Shown piece after piece: positions 1-12,184 of a stretch of 64,000 nucleotides of DNA (position 1 is its first letter; every line of letters starts with the position of its first letter). Location of the stretch: contig OX393563.1 in assembly GCA_947652115.1 (NCBI GenBank), forward strand, positions 11,060,836-11,124,835, given 5' to 3'. Source of the DNA: Blastomussa wellsi (taxonomy: Eukaryota; Cnidaria; Anthozoa; Scleractinia; Plerogyridae). A program made the position numbers and the translations under genes. The notes under the pieces were generated by a model. It made no database searches. It worked only from the letters and a program-made list of their open reading frames with translations, and was not told the DNA's origin.

Positions 1-3000
1 AGATTGCGTCGGGGAGGTGACTTGCAGTACAATCATTACGCTAGAGGAACTGCGGGACAGAGTGGACACAGGACGGTGCAACGCCCTCGCTCTGCGACCA
101 TTGCATCACAGAACGAAGATGTCCACAGCTGTGCAATCAGTCAACAGAGAATGCAGTGGGCAGGAGCAGCTCAAGGCAGTCGACAGTCAGCAAGACCACC
201 GGACCAAGGTGGATACAATAGGGCAGGGTATCATATAAACCAAGCCACTCAACAGAGCATGTACAGATCGGATAAACCTACTCACTCGGGAAATGCCACA
301 ACTCAGGGCTCAACATATGCAGGAGGTCACAGAGCCAGGAGTGCTTCGCATGGTTCTACTTACAGTGCTACAAACCATCTGCAGGCCAGAGCTTCGCAGA
401 ATGGATATGAGCATGCGAGCCCAGTGGGTTACAGCACAACCAGTGGGTCAAGCAGACAGAATGCTCATGCTACAGCCCCGGAGTATCCAGAGTATGTATC
501 CATGTCACAGCCACCAGCTACAGATGTAGTAAATTACCGTCCTCAGGGTGTTGTACAGCAGAGAACAACATACAGAGCAGGGTATGAACAGCGTACCACA
601 GCTCATCAGGGATACGAAGAAATGGCTCCTCTGTACTTGAACCCTCCAGCTCCCCACAGTGCTGCAGGATTCCAACAGAATGGGACGCCATACAGTGCTG
701 CCGCCACAACTCAGCAAAGCCGAACACCATACAGCAGTGCCACAACACAACAAAACAGAACACCGTACAGTGGTGCCACAAGTCAGCAGAATGCGATTCC
801 ATACAGCACATCTGCCCAGCAACAGAATGGAGCTCCATACAGTGCTCCTGCAGCCCAGCAGAATGGAATTCCATACAGTGCTGCCACCCACCGACAGAAT
901 GGAGCTCCGTACAACACTCCCGTAGACCAGCAGAATGGAATTCCATACAGCGCTGCTAACCACCAACAGAATGGAATTCCATACAGCGCTGCTACCCACC
1001 AACAGAATGGAGCTCCATACAGCGCTGCTACCCACCAACATAATGGAGCTCCATACAGCACTGCTACCCATCAACAGAATGGAGCTCCATACAGTGCTCC
1101 TGCAGCCCACCAGCAGTACTGCATGTCATACAGTACAGCACCATCCCAGCAGAATGTTGCATCCTATAGTGTCGCAGCAACCCAACGGAATGATCCATAC
1201 AGTGCTACGCACCACCAAGGTGGCAGCCCGCAGAGCTGCATTGCTGCTCCGCAGCAAAATGGCTACAGTGCGCCTCCGCAGCAAAATGGGTACGATGGCT
1301 ATGATAGCAGTTCTGATAGTGAATTCGACGAGGCTGATGATCAAAATGATTACGTCAATTTAAGGCAGTGGCATGACGCTGAAACTGGATCTAACAGTTC
1401 AACTAACCAAGATGATAGGTGAGCTAACTTTTCTTTAACATTCCTGAAAGCCTGACTTTAAATAATAGAGAACTCTGATAATAAATGAGACCCTTAACAC
1501 ACCCTTATAACAGTATCATTCTTCAACTCTGAGCATCGGTTAACTAAGCATTTATAAACTACCTGTAGAAAATCTATAACTGTAAAAACCTAAAGGTGTT
1601 AAACACGGTGACAAATAGAAATTGAAATATTGGAGCAAATGACCGGGTGTAAAACTGTATGCCGGTATTTTCCTACACGTTTTCGTGTAAGTTTGCTTCG
1701 TAAACCGTAAACTATGGGTAGCACTCCTACTGAAAATCAATAGGCTATTAGCAGTCCCTGTTGTGAACGAGTCTATTAAGCATGAAACAAAGAGGTGCGC
1801 GATTGGAAAAATTACCTTGGGAAGTCTGGGGACAAGATGCGCGATTTCTCACCGCCATTTTTCCGGCTCATCCGCGGTGTAAGAACCTGCGAAACTCACG
1901 AATGACGTAAAACAAAGAACGAACAAGACAACAAAAAACCTCGAAACAATATAGAACACAAGAACAATAGCTCAAAAACAAAGAAAAAAGTCACAGGTTC
2001 TCTCGTTCGCTTCGAATCACTCTCGATGGCCAAGTTGTCTAGAAAATCAAGAGACACTGACAGATTACATCATAACATACCGTATTTTCTCGATTAGACG
2101 TCCCGGGTGTTTATTTCAAACTTGACCTTGTTGACCTGGCGTTTAAAAAACAAGGGTATTTTTTTCATCATTTTTGAAAGCCTCGCTTTTTACTGATTTT
2201 GCATTAAATTTAATGACGTTAAGGCCAAATCTAACTAAAACGTTCACCAGAAAAAAGGCAAGACGCCACCAACTTGATAAGGTGTCTAATCGAGAAAATA
2301 CGACCATAAAGTTTTACAGTTACGTACGTTTCTATCATTTTGTTTGCCATAGCTTCTTTTTTGTCTTACCTCTCTTTTGTACCTGAATAGTGTAAATAAA
2401 GATTTCTTGTTGTTGTTAAATGCCAAAGCAAAGCGAGTGTGAGCATTCGTCAGGCAAAAACGCTCTCGAACTGATAAATCCTTATATAAGTCATTATTAA
2501 TTTTGCGCCCGTGTTTCCTAGACAAATGTTTATTTCGATTTAGTCCCCTTGCTAATCTGAATTAACATCGTGATATTGAGAACCATCTTAACAAAACATT
2601 ATCTTAAACCTTTTTCAGTTTACGGAATTGCATTAAAACACCAGCTAAATTTAAAGTTATTAACAGTGATTGTGTGTAGTGTGGTGTCGCTCGCTGTGTT
2701 GTCCTGCTTTAGTACGTTTGTAACATCCGTTTAATCGCGCGTCAACAACTAATCATAAGATAAATTTTAATATTGTAATACTAACTACTAACTGATCGCT
2801 ACAACAAAGAGCACTATATAAAGAAAGCGTGGTTTGGTTTTGAAAAGAATTATGGCAGCCATATTTTTAACGTCACATGCATGTAGAGAAGTTCATTAAC
2901 ATCGCTGTAATTTTGACGAACCAGCCAATTCTATGTCCTTAGTTCATCGAGTGACACGCAAAATAGTCTCGCGAAACCGGGGACCGACGCGCGTCGACAC

Positions 3001-5735
3001 CGATTTCTCGAGGTTTTCTCTAGGCGGTCATCGTCAGCAAAGGCGGCCATGATACATCGATGGCATAATTTTAGTCCAAACGTGAACTTAAGAGCTTATA
3101 GCAAAAATTGGAAACAAAATTATGAAGGTGGAAATTGAGAGGTAAATAAACATGCATGTTCCTTAAAAATCAAGGCAGTTAATCTCGGCATTTTGGGAGT
3201 ATCGCACGTAGCATTAGCAGTCTTTCACTCTGGTGTACCACTCAAGAAGCTAAAGTTGCTCTCGGCTGTCGCCTCCAGCAACTCTTGCTCTTTTTTCTTG
3301 CTCTCCAATCTTCCCGCGTGCATCATAACAAATTGTTAAATGAGACATTTTTTTAGGGATGAACCTTGTTATTTTTGAGGGTGGTGGTGGTGGGGGGGCG
3401 GGGTGGTGGGGGGGTGGTTGAGCAATTATCAAAAAAATTCCTGCACAAGAAAAAGCGCCCTAAAAAAATATCGTGTTGTGATGTTAAAAAAATCTTTCAC
3501 AAGTTCACAGTCCAAAAAAAATCTTGCACAACCTGAAGGTGGGTAAAAATTCCTGCCAGAAAAATTGCTCAACCCCCTCCCCCTCAAAAGTAAAATGGTC
3601 CGTCCCTTATCCTCGGTAAGTGTTGTTAAATCTTCATCGAACCATTCGAAGAGTTTGCTAGTCTTGTTATCCAATCAGTTCATAGCACGAGTATTCGCGG
3701 GAATTGGGAACAGTCTCGCCAGCATGACGCAGTGGAAATACGTCATGTTGCCAAGCAACTTCGGTGGTGCATTTGCTCAGTCAAAATTCTCCGCAACAGG
3801 ATTTCGACATCAACTATAGCTAGTGCTAGTGATACCCCAAACTTGTGTAGACTGCCAGTAGAATATCTAGGTACTTAGTGCAACGCGGTGTAATGCCGAA
3901 ACTAATAAACCTTTGCCATATGTGGAATTTTAACCAAGAATGTAAATTCCCTTCTTCAACGTCTATGTACTCGTGAGCATTCGTGCCAACTTCGTGTGTT
4001 TTCACGGAGATTTTCTGAACACTTCATTGGTTCCACTGAGTGATTTTCTAAGCAGAAATATAAAATAACAAAAAAGAAGTTAAATTTAACTAGGGTTGTT
4101 AACCATATCTCTTTATTTCAGCATTGAAAGGATTAACTCCAAGAAGAAGTCCATGTCAAGAAGGCCTCCAGCTCCGGGAAAACCCAAGTTAAAACCGAAA
4201 CCTACGCCGGCCCTACCCCGGTGCAAGACCATTTATCCTTACGACGCAACCGATGTTGATGAACTGAGTTTTCAGCCGGATGAAATTATTGAAATTATTA
4301 AAGAAGGTAAGAAAACACGAGAAATAACGACGAGTGTTCAGTAAGGAACGGGGTTGAGTTCGTGAACCATACTCTGCTTGTTAGATTCAAACTATTGTAT
4401 TTGGTTTATTTTAGTTTTCCATCGCGCGATTGCGTGACCGCGTGACATTGCGTCACTTCATAGCGCATTCATGTAAGGTATCAGTTTTCAGTTCACCTTT
4501 CTCAATCACCGCGTGCTCTCTCCCGCTAGTCAACTGTTTTCTATATTTTCATCATCGATTCAAGATTTTCTGCCTTTTCTTCGTTTAACCGGATCAGAGG
4601 AATATTTTCGAACTAATGTGGGCATCAAATCCAAGAAACGAGAAAACAGTTCCAATTCTTTAATGCTCACGCGATTTTTCTGATTCAGAAGTAATCCGAA
4701 CGCATTATCAATTGTCATTGTTTTCTGTGTCAATGATGCGTTCGGATTACTTCTGAATCAGAAAAATCGCGTGAGCATTAAAGAATTGGAACTGTTTTCT
4801 CGTTTCTTGGATTTGATGCCCACACTGCTTAGTAGGGATATCATTGTGTTTGTGATTTTTAACATCTTGTAACAACCTTTGGCAATGTATAAATGGCCTT
4901 CAAATCAAAGGAAGCCTTTGAAGAGGTAACGAACTGAGAAAAAACAAGGATGGCTTCGAATGAGGAATATTGAGTAGGTTTGTAATTGACAAACTTGAAA
5001 GAAACATACCTCCAGAGCTAATGCACCAATCAATGTTAAGCCTGAGGCGGGGGGGGGGGGGGGGGCGGTCGGGCTACCCATGGGACTTTGACTGTGAGGT
5101 TTGTCCCCAGGGTGAGGATTTTGATTGCAATTTTGACTTGGCCACCATTTTTAATAGTGGAGAAGTGGAAGATTTTGATACTTTTGACCAATTATGTTGT
5201 CCCGGGGTGGGGAATTTGACTTATCTTTTCAGAAAATGTCGAAATCCCCACCCCATGCCCGACACTCCCCCCCCCCCTCGGGCTTAACATTGATAGGTGC
5301 ATAACCGCGGAGATTCTTGTCTTGACTCGTCCCCAGTCCTCTCGTGAAAAAAAAAGCAGGCGGGGAAGAGAGGACTAGGGACAACTCAGCGAGGAGACCG
5401 GGGTAAGGTAATGGTGTTGCTCTTGGTTGGCTGAAAACGAGCAAGTTTGGTTTTTGGTTGGTAAGATAAGATAAGATAAGATAACTTTATTTATACACGG
5501 TATTTCCATCAGCTTATTTAGAAGTACTGCGGTACTGCCGGCCGCACGAGGGTTGGCGTGTTTGTGTAAATTACCCATGCATTTCTTTCGTTCATGTAAG
5601 GAAGATTTTGGTGTGAATCTGCTGGTGTTTGACAGTTTGATCTCTCTTTCGTTCTCAGATCCCTCAGGATGGTGGACGGGCAAACTACATGGCCGCGAGG
5701 GACTGTTTCCCAGTAACTACATTGAAAAAATTTAA
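1..5735 (+). CDS. MYO1E: Unconventional myosin-Ie/If, C-terminal tail and SH3 domain (5' partial)
   Basis: This is the end of a long-tailed class I myosin, an actin motor that links membranes to the actin cortex during endocytosis. Three exons are visible: 1-1418 (open at the left edge), 4122-4306 and 5659-5735. They join in phase: AG|C across the first intron and G|AT across the second. The first exon encodes a Gln/Tyr/Ser/Pro-rich TH2-like tail. The second begins with a basic proline-rich stretch ([20 protein letters not shown]) and then the first half of an SH3 domain ([20 protein letters not shown]). The third supplies the rest of the SH3 ([21 protein letters not shown]) and stops at 5733-5735. 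An SH3 at the extreme C-terminus after a TH2 is the MYO1E/MYO1F arrangement. Motor, IQ and TH1 parts lie outside the window, so E and F cannot be separated. Confidence 0.9.
665..1135 (+). repeat. In-frame coding repeat in the myosin tail (QQNG-PYSA units)
   Basis: About eleven imperfect copies of a 13-15 residue unit of the form QQNGxPYSAATH follow one another in the myosin tail exon. Copies between about 830 and 1100 are nearly identical at the DNA level, with EcoRI-like gaattc and SacI-like gagctc variants of the same position. The unit lacks the glycine/proline richness of vertebrate TH2 and is dominated by Q, Y, S and A. Reading frames on the other strand across this array are translation shadows of the repeat. 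Confidence 0.85.
1853..2010 (+). repeat. Dispersed repeat shared with 49080-49215
   Basis: Partner of the copy above; it lies in the first visible myosin intron. No coding frame and no inverted ends were noticed. Confidence 0.65.
3375..3420 (+). other. G-rich tract with G-quadruplex potential
   Basis: A run of G triplets and longer G blocks separated by single T or C bases lies on the sense strand of the first visible myosin intron. The rest of this 2.7 kb intron (1419-4121) contains AT-rich sequence with no exon-like reading frame that I can support. Confidence 0.4.
4617..4824. repeat. Near-perfect palindrome, 89-bp arms, in the last myosin intron
   Basis: The arms 4617-4705 and 4736-4824 are reverse complements over about 89 bp with no mismatch that I could see, around a 30-bp spacer. 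It sits in the intron between the two SH3 exons. This is the form of a fold-back MITE or a recent inverted duplication. No target duplication is obvious. Confidence 0.85.
5464..5482 (+). repeat. ATAAG microsatellite
   Basis: About four copies of a 5-bp unit (ataag) in the myosin intron, 180 bp before the last exon. A 20-base poly-G/C run at 5050-5067 is in the same intron. Confidence 0.7.
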
Positions 5736-6312
5736 TGAAAGTGAGATTGATAGAATTTTTAGTTTTCCTCAACAGTTATGTAAATATTTTAGCGAGATTT
5801 TTAAAAATAGCCCGGTTAAATCACAAGTGATATTTAATGAACCGTTTTTCATGGCTCGGTGGTGTTTAGAAATACATTGTGTTTTGAGTAAAAGAATTGC
5901 CCTTCACCGCTGAATCTCTTGAAGCCGTCGAACGTGTTAATATTCCCATTCAAGGCAAATCAAACGTGTCAATTGTTCGTTTTTCCGCAAGTTTTATTTC
6001 TTCTAAAGGAAACCATAGGTTTTTGGAATGAACGTGAATAAACTGTGCCTAACTATTCTAGTTTTATAGTAGAAAAATTGGTCTTAAGGGTGTGGCATCT
6101 TTCTTTGTTTGACTGGCCAATGACTTTATAAAGAGTGTAATTTTAGCCTTCCATTAAAAATGATTTCGTGTTTCAAATAGTGTTATTTTTCTTGGTATAA
6201 AGTGGACAATAATTTATTTTGTTTTCAAATAGTTTAATATGTAACAAATACATATTTAATCCAGGACACTAAACATCAGATATGTAATTAAGTTGCGTAA
6301 TGTTACATGTGC

Positions 6313-6318
6313 AATAAA
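6313..6318 (+). terminator. Possible polyadenylation signal for the myosin gene
   Basis: AATAAA occurs 578 bp after the myosin stop codon in AT-rich, non-coding sequence. Other A-rich hexamers exist nearby, so this is only one of several candidates. Confidence 0.35.
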
Positions 6319-7466
6319 GTTATTTAGGTAGAACGTGGAATGATATTTAATTAAATAGCAATCTTGACTTCAACTAGTTTTACGTAAAGAATAACAGGAC
6401 TTAAATTTAATCATACTTAAATGCGGGATATTTGCACATCAACATTTCAAAAATTGTAAAATATTTGAATGGAGAAACGTAGGCTAAAATGCTTCTGTTT
6501 TAAGTGATTACAAAATAAAATTTGTACATTTCTATGTTTGTGTTTCAATCATTTCATTCATGAGCGGCACTTGTTGATTGAGCTTGTTGTATTTTCCAAG
6601 CAGTCTAGTTTGGAAACATCAATACAATACCAATGCATTCATTGTGGGTGCCCTGTGCGTTTCTCGCGCTTTCCACCTATCGTTCCCCAGTGCGTTACCC
6701 TGTGCGTTCTCTTCCGTTTCCCGCGCTTCTCGGTTTGCGACTAAGGGTTCGGTATGCTTTGTACAGCCCCCGAAATGATCCCGACCCTGAAATGATCCCC
6801 AAATAAGTTTTGGATTGACGTTTACACATGGGACTATGGATTTATATCGATTCATGGCAATTGTTTTTATATTGTCTAAGGTACCGCCCGAGCTGGGCTG
6901 ACAAATTTTGTTTGGCGCTACCAAAAATCTCGACAAAGTTTGTCTTTGCCAAATTTTCAGTTTGGTTATCGTGTACGCACTTGAAAACACCAAATTACTC
7001 CATAACCACAGAGTGCCAACCACCTTGAAATCGAAGACGGAGAAACTCTGAATAGCGAGATAAAATCTTTTGGATTGACGTTTCCTTCATTTCACGGCGC
7101 GCAAATTGAAAATATGTCAGTTATGACGCTTGACAAAAGTTTGTCTTGCCTCGGTGCAGGACGACGGAGTCTTTGACGTTTGGTACTGACGGCTTGACAA
7201 AATTTGAAAGGAAAAAGAATTGCCGTCCGCACTTGTAAACCGGAACTGATGACAGATATTTTTGCAAAACAAACAAAAATTCGCCTAGTGCGGACGGTAC
7301 CTAACGCCACACATACGTGGGGTATTAGATTGTTCGAAGCGCATTTCAACTAGAACATTTCTTGAGACGTCAGTTTTTCTTGTCCAGTCTGTTCCTGAGG
7401 ACCCAAGCCCTAACTTGTCGATACCTCTCGCGGAAAAAGAAAGCGGTTGTCGGGCCATAAGAGAAA

Positions 7467-7623
7467 AGAGGGGGTAAGTTTCTAAAGAAACTATGGTGCT
7501 GCGTCGGTGGGAAGTATAACAATATAATTTGGTTTTATCAACTGGGTTGATAATGTCAATTGGCCACCGTAAAGAGATTCAAGAGCTGACGTTTCGAGCG
7601 TTAGCCCTTCGTCGGAGCGAATC
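7467..7623 (+). mobile_element. 157-bp dispersed repeat, copy 1
   Basis: This copy runs from agagggggtaagtttc to gtcggagcgaatc. A nearly identical copy of the same length is at 26195-26351, and a shortened reverse copy at about 14962-15075. The shared ends across copies show a defined mobile unit, probably a non-autonomous DNA element. It carries no coding sequence. Confidence 0.75.
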
Positions 7624-8699
7624 CAGCCCAACTTTGGCTAGGCCTTGAACAAGACACAAGTGGACACAAGTTTACCTCTGTGAGACTTGCGCGCAGGGAA
7701 TCATGATAGTCATCACGCGCACGGTATCTTCGAGACTTGTTGGAACCAAATAGGGAAATCGACGTAAAACTTTAACCACCGTATATGGTATTAGGGCCTC
7801 TTCATATGAGCCCGGTTGACCGGGCTAACCCGGTTACCAAGATCTCGGCCTTCTCCTTTAGGGAAGATATTTGTTTACAAACATTGTTTTTGTTATTTAA
7901 ATAGCCAACAAGTTAAACAAAAGAGCTCTTTGTTTCACTAGCCAATAGTTTTCTGGTTGGTACATTAATGACAATGGGTGACGTCACTGATATCTTCCCC
8001 CATTTCTCTCGATCCCTTGAGAAATCCACGATTTTTCTCCTCTTTCCCCAAAAGAATTCCAAAAATGCGATTCGTAGCTCGCGTGGGTACCGCGCGAGAA
8101 ACCTCCCAGAATTCTATGCAAGATCAGTTTTGCGGCCATGTTGCCGTAAACCAGCGAAGACCAAACGGGAATTTCCAGAAGGTTCTTAATTTTTAACATG
8201 TTTACTTCTTTTGCCGTCATCGTAAATTCCCAGGGATGATTCTCTACTCATTTTTGTGTCTCTTTTTTTATATTCAGGTGAGGTATGCCCGGATTTTTTC
8301 GCAAAGAGCTTGAGGGCTGTGTGGACGTGCGGTTGACTGGGAGCCGCTTGTACTGCAGGCACTCTGAGGTAAGCTTTTCAAAGCTCTACAATATAATAAT
8401 TCTTTGTGTTATGAGTGTCCCGGTATAACCAGGCATTTTCCTTTGTCCCTTATGAAAGATTATTTTTCTTTGAGTGTTTGTTTTGGCCATCATATACAGG
8501 GCGGATCCAAGGGGTGAATAGGGTGGCTAGCCACCCCCCCCCCCCCCCATTTTGGCGCCTCAGCTCATAAAAGTAACGAAGAAATCTATTTACTTTCTAC
8601 TTTTGTAACAGAGTATTTCTATTTATCTGCTTTTTATTGTGTGTATCCACCACCCCCCCCCCCCCCCCCAAAAAAAAGTATTCCTTGATCCACCACTGA

Positions 8700-9155
8700 T
8701 AGTGGCATGCAACTACATCACATACAAACCAGAGGCAGCCCAAGCTCCCTATCAAAATAAAGGGGATATGACTTCTTTGTTATTTGCTTACTCGGTAGCC
8801 TGGGGGGGCATCATGGAAATGCTCGTCGTCTTACCTATGGGAATGCTTGTCATCTTACTTAGGGGAGAGAATTTTGGATTTTTGGTCTTGCTTGGGGTGC
8901 TCAAGGCAAAACATCACATACAATTAACCAATAATGTTAGAGATATGCAGCTACATCACATACAAACCAGTAATTAGCGGTATACAACTACATTGTATAT
9001 GAACTAGTAATTAGTGGAGTACAACTACGTCATATGCAAACCAGTACTGTACACTGTACATGATGTAGTTGGATGGAACTAATGAGTTATCCTAACAGAT
9101 TTCTATTACTCCCAACGCATACAAACCAGTAATAAGTGGCATACAACTATCAGTG
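8700..9155 (+). repeat. Degenerate tandem repeat (ctacatcacatacaaaccag units)
   Basis: At least five diverged units with the core 'caactacatcacatacaaaccagtaat' pattern occur at about 8706, 8948, 8985, 9020 and 9115. The units differ by substitutions and gaps. Poly-C runs (8534-8548, 8649-8669) precede the array. Confidence 0.6.
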
Positions 9156-9618
9156 TGGCTCTCAATATAAGCAACAATCATTTGTTCTAAATTATTTTTT
9201 CTATGCCTTCTTTTCAACAGGTGGTGGTCAAAGGAGGAGATTGATGATTGATGATTTTATTGTAATCCAGGACCCAGGTAAACACATATTATTATGCAAT
9301 GATCAAATCAAACTCAGGGTTGTACATTAGCACTTGCCCAGGTGAGTGTCAGGTGAGCGCAAATCACCGATCACTCGCCCGTTTGGCAAGTACAATTTTC
9401 ATGACCAAGAAATTATTTAATTTGAAAATAAGCAATATTTTTACATTCCATTTTGCCAAGAAAATCCCTAAACATAAACTTACCATTTCTATTTTACAAA
9501 GTTTTATATTCAGAACTGTCCAATAAATTGGTGCTGAAATGCAACATTGGGCTTTGTAAAGTCCTTCATAAAAAGACAATTATGGCTTTGATAATTACAT
9601 AAAATGGTGTGACAGTGC

Positions 9619-9852
9619 GACGCGCCTAACTGTGGCCACCCAACAAAGTTTTTTGACAAGTTAAAATTAGCCAATCAGAGAGAACGAATTTGTTTGAGCT
9701 GTCCCACCTCCTAGGAATTTTCAAAGCTGTTCTCATGAAACCTGTCACGCTTTTAACAAGGAGGCAGGACAGCTCAAACAAATTCGCGCTCTCTGATTGG
9801 CTAACTTGTGAAAAAAGTTTGTTGGGTGGCCACAGGTAGGCCCGTAGCGCCA
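9619..9852. mobile_element. Inverted-repeat element (MITE-like)
   Basis: Sequence around tgtggccacccaacaaa at 9631 returns in reverse complement near 9826-9835. Arms of about 100 bp match with scattered mismatches, including an internal ccaatcagag / ctctgattgg pair. No coding potential. Confidence 0.7.
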
Positions 9853-9959
9853 AAACATCACAAATTAGTAAAAGGCAAATTTTACGGAGTTAAACGGGTT
9901 AGTTTACAGCGTGGAAAATCTAAAAACGAACGACCAAAGCTTGCCAAGCTCGTCCGCTC

Positions 9960-11599
9960 AGATGAAAAGCGCATGGTCTGAGCGGAGGCCTGGCAAGCAC
10001 AAGCCAAGCACTACTACTACTATGTGACAGAAACAGAAATGTTCGTTCAATGTTCGTTCAGTGGTTGGATATCTGTTGACAACATCCTCCCCCTCATGTC
10101 TGACACCAGTCTTTGTCTTAATCTCTGTAGAGTGCACTCTTCCATCATCACCATGTACAATGCGCGTAACTCGCACCAATGGCCAACGACCTCAAGGGAG
10201 GTTATCACTCATCACGATGACCAGGTCCCCTTCAGCGACATTGCGTGATTCACCGCACCATTTTGTTCTTATGGTGCGAGAAGGCAAGTATTCATGGAGC
10301 CAGTGCTCCCAGAAATGATTGGCCATCACTTGAGCGTGTTTCCAGTGCTTATGGCTGCATAGATCTCTGTCACTCACAATATCTAATGCGATATTCAAGT
10401 TTGCACGTCCCAGCGGTTTGAGGTTGTTACAATCAGTGCTCGCATGCGTCAACAGTCTGCCATTCCTCTGTGATTCTGCTTCAGCCATGAAGGTCACTAG
10501 GGTCTTGTCTGTGACGCGCTGGTTTCCAACAGTAGCTTTGAGTGCTCTTTTCGCTGACTTCACTAGCCGTTTGTACTCCATCTTGTGACAGCTCATCAAT
10601 AATCTTCTCTTTGTTCAACTGCTTTACAGCCTTCTGGATTTCTCTATACGCTCCAAAGTTTGCCCTGTTGTCTTACCAGATTTGAGCAGGTCTCCCCCTC
10701 CTAGCCACCATTCTTTGCATGGCCATGATGTATGCATCCATCTCAAGGGAATGGGCAATTTCTATGTGTACAGCTTGGACGGTCATGCATGTAAACAGAA
10801 CTCCGTAACTCTGTAGTGCTTCTCCGTTCTCCTTCCACATTTTACAAGGTTTGGCCCGAAGTAATCCACTCCAGTATATGTGAAGGGGGGTAAGCGGTGT
10901 AGGAAGGTATGCCATTATAGGTGGTTGGGGCTGTGCTTTTCTCTGTCGGCAGGCAGAACCCAATAGTGCTGTCTGAGATTGTTCAATACCTGCACGTCAC
11001 CGGCAGATCGAGATTGGAGATGATAGCACTGGATAACAAGTCGCGTGACTTCATGCTTCGGGTCTAGGACGACAGGGTGGTGAGTTTCTTCAGGAAGGCG
11101 AGCCTTGTGCAATCGCCCTCCCGCATGCCGCAAACCATTTTCATCCATGTGAGGGTACAAGGCCAACAGCTTAGTGTTTGGCAGTAGTGGCAGGTTCTTC
11201 AATAAGGCTGTGCACGTTTCACTGTTAGCAATTTGGCACAGGTAAGCTCATCAATGGACAGTGGTCCTTTAATGCACCTCTCACTGGGTAGCCTTGCGTT
11301 GATGAAACGGTAAATCCAGGCAATGACTCTTTGGAAACGTGTTCAGGATGAGAATTTTGCTGGATCAGGCTGGGACTCTGCTGGATCGCTAAGTAGGCTG
11401 CACCAGGCATATTTTTTCAATTCTGTGACATCCTCAGGAATTAATCCAGTAAAATACACAGTAGGCCAATGTTCTTCAGTTTCATGCAGGAATGCAGGAC
11501 CAGCTATCCAACGGCAATCACTGGTCATCTCTGAAGCTCGCACACCTCGTGCAGTCATCGGCTGGGTTTAGGCGACCAGGAACAAAACGCCATTGGAAG
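9960..11599 (-). pseudogene. Bel/Pao integrase region with stops
   Basis: Recognisable blocks on the minus strand are: the zinc-binding part (HHPVVL, YHLQSRSAGDV, LRQHYWVL, where a usual zinc-binding His is Ser); the core with YGVLFTCM and AVHIEIAHSLEMDAYIMA; a degraded active-site strand near 10660 (DNRANF in place of DNGTNF); and a C-terminal block (LGRANLNIAL, RTKW, DLVIV, then VRVTRIVHGDDG at 10165). An in-frame stop follows RPAQIW near 10675. A TGA follows SDNLP near 10190. Another frame change lies near 11200. The enzyme cannot be active. Confidence 0.8.
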
Positions 11600-11775
11600 G
11601 GGTGCCTGAAAACTCAGACCCTCTGGGTGTCTCGAAAGCTCAGACCCTAAAAACTCAGACCCTCCGGGTGTCTCAAACTCAGACCCTAAAAACTCAAACA
11701 TATTTACACTCTTGCTGCAATGTATCTTTGCAAGTCGACTTTTGTATCGCTCATCGAGGCAATAGCACAGCCAGA
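11600..11775 (+). repeat. Left terminal inverted repeat of the Mutator-like element
   Basis: It contains three or four variants of the ctcagaccctaaaaactcag unit, then an inner region through cttgctgcaatg and caatagcaca that matches the reverse complement of 12590-12660. Confidence 0.75.
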
Positions 11776-12184
11776 GTCTGCAGTGGTTAGATGCCGACAT
11801 GTTTGTATTGATTCGTCGTCGTTATTCACAACGTGTTTTGCGCGACATGGGTTGCGTGATAGTTTCACAAAAGTCTAGTGTCACGCTTCGCAACCGGATG
11901 TAACCTGATGTAACCTGACGAGGTTCCTTGTACAAGTTGTACGAGAAATTCTCGTGGCAAATTATCCTGAATTTCATTTTAAACAACATAGACCCCACAG
12001 AGCAGCACTATTTGTTACACACATTTTTTATTGTTTTTCTCCAGAAAAAGAAAACACTTTATATCCGCGATCCATTCATTGTCAATCATTTACTTATTAG
12101 TGACGTGTTTTCGCGCCACTTTGTAAATTTTCATTTGGTTTTCTGGTAAAGAATGGCGACCAAATAACTTGCCCCTGTTTAACC
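11776..12184 (+). other. Internal 5' region of the Mutator-like element
   Basis: This 409-bp piece separates the left terminal repeat from the kinase frame. It has no convincing coding frame. If captured along with the kinase it could be the donor gene's upstream sequence. Confidence 0.3.

Larger units (their letters stand above)
5736..8284. other. Intergenic region after the myosin gene
   Basis: This stretch holds the probable myosin 3' UTR to about 6.3 kb, then repeat-like sequence. The phrase ttggattgacgttt recurs at about 6812 and 7070, hinting at a degenerate element. A 157-bp dispersed repeat lies at 7467-7623. The segment near 8120-8190 has a gcggccatgttgccg motif and short GC-richer sequence like an animal housekeeping promoter. 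The open frames here are short, without family resemblance, and I do not call a gene. Confidence 0.5.

Noticed and set aside
505..1110. Minus-strand frames opposite the myosin tail
   Set aside because: They mirror the tandem repeat of the myosin exon, which joins in phase to the SH3 exons on the plus strand.
8285..8369. SURF2-like N-terminus
   Set aside because: A loose VRLTG / CELTG resemblance is not backed by the rest of the SURF2 pattern or by the later blocks.
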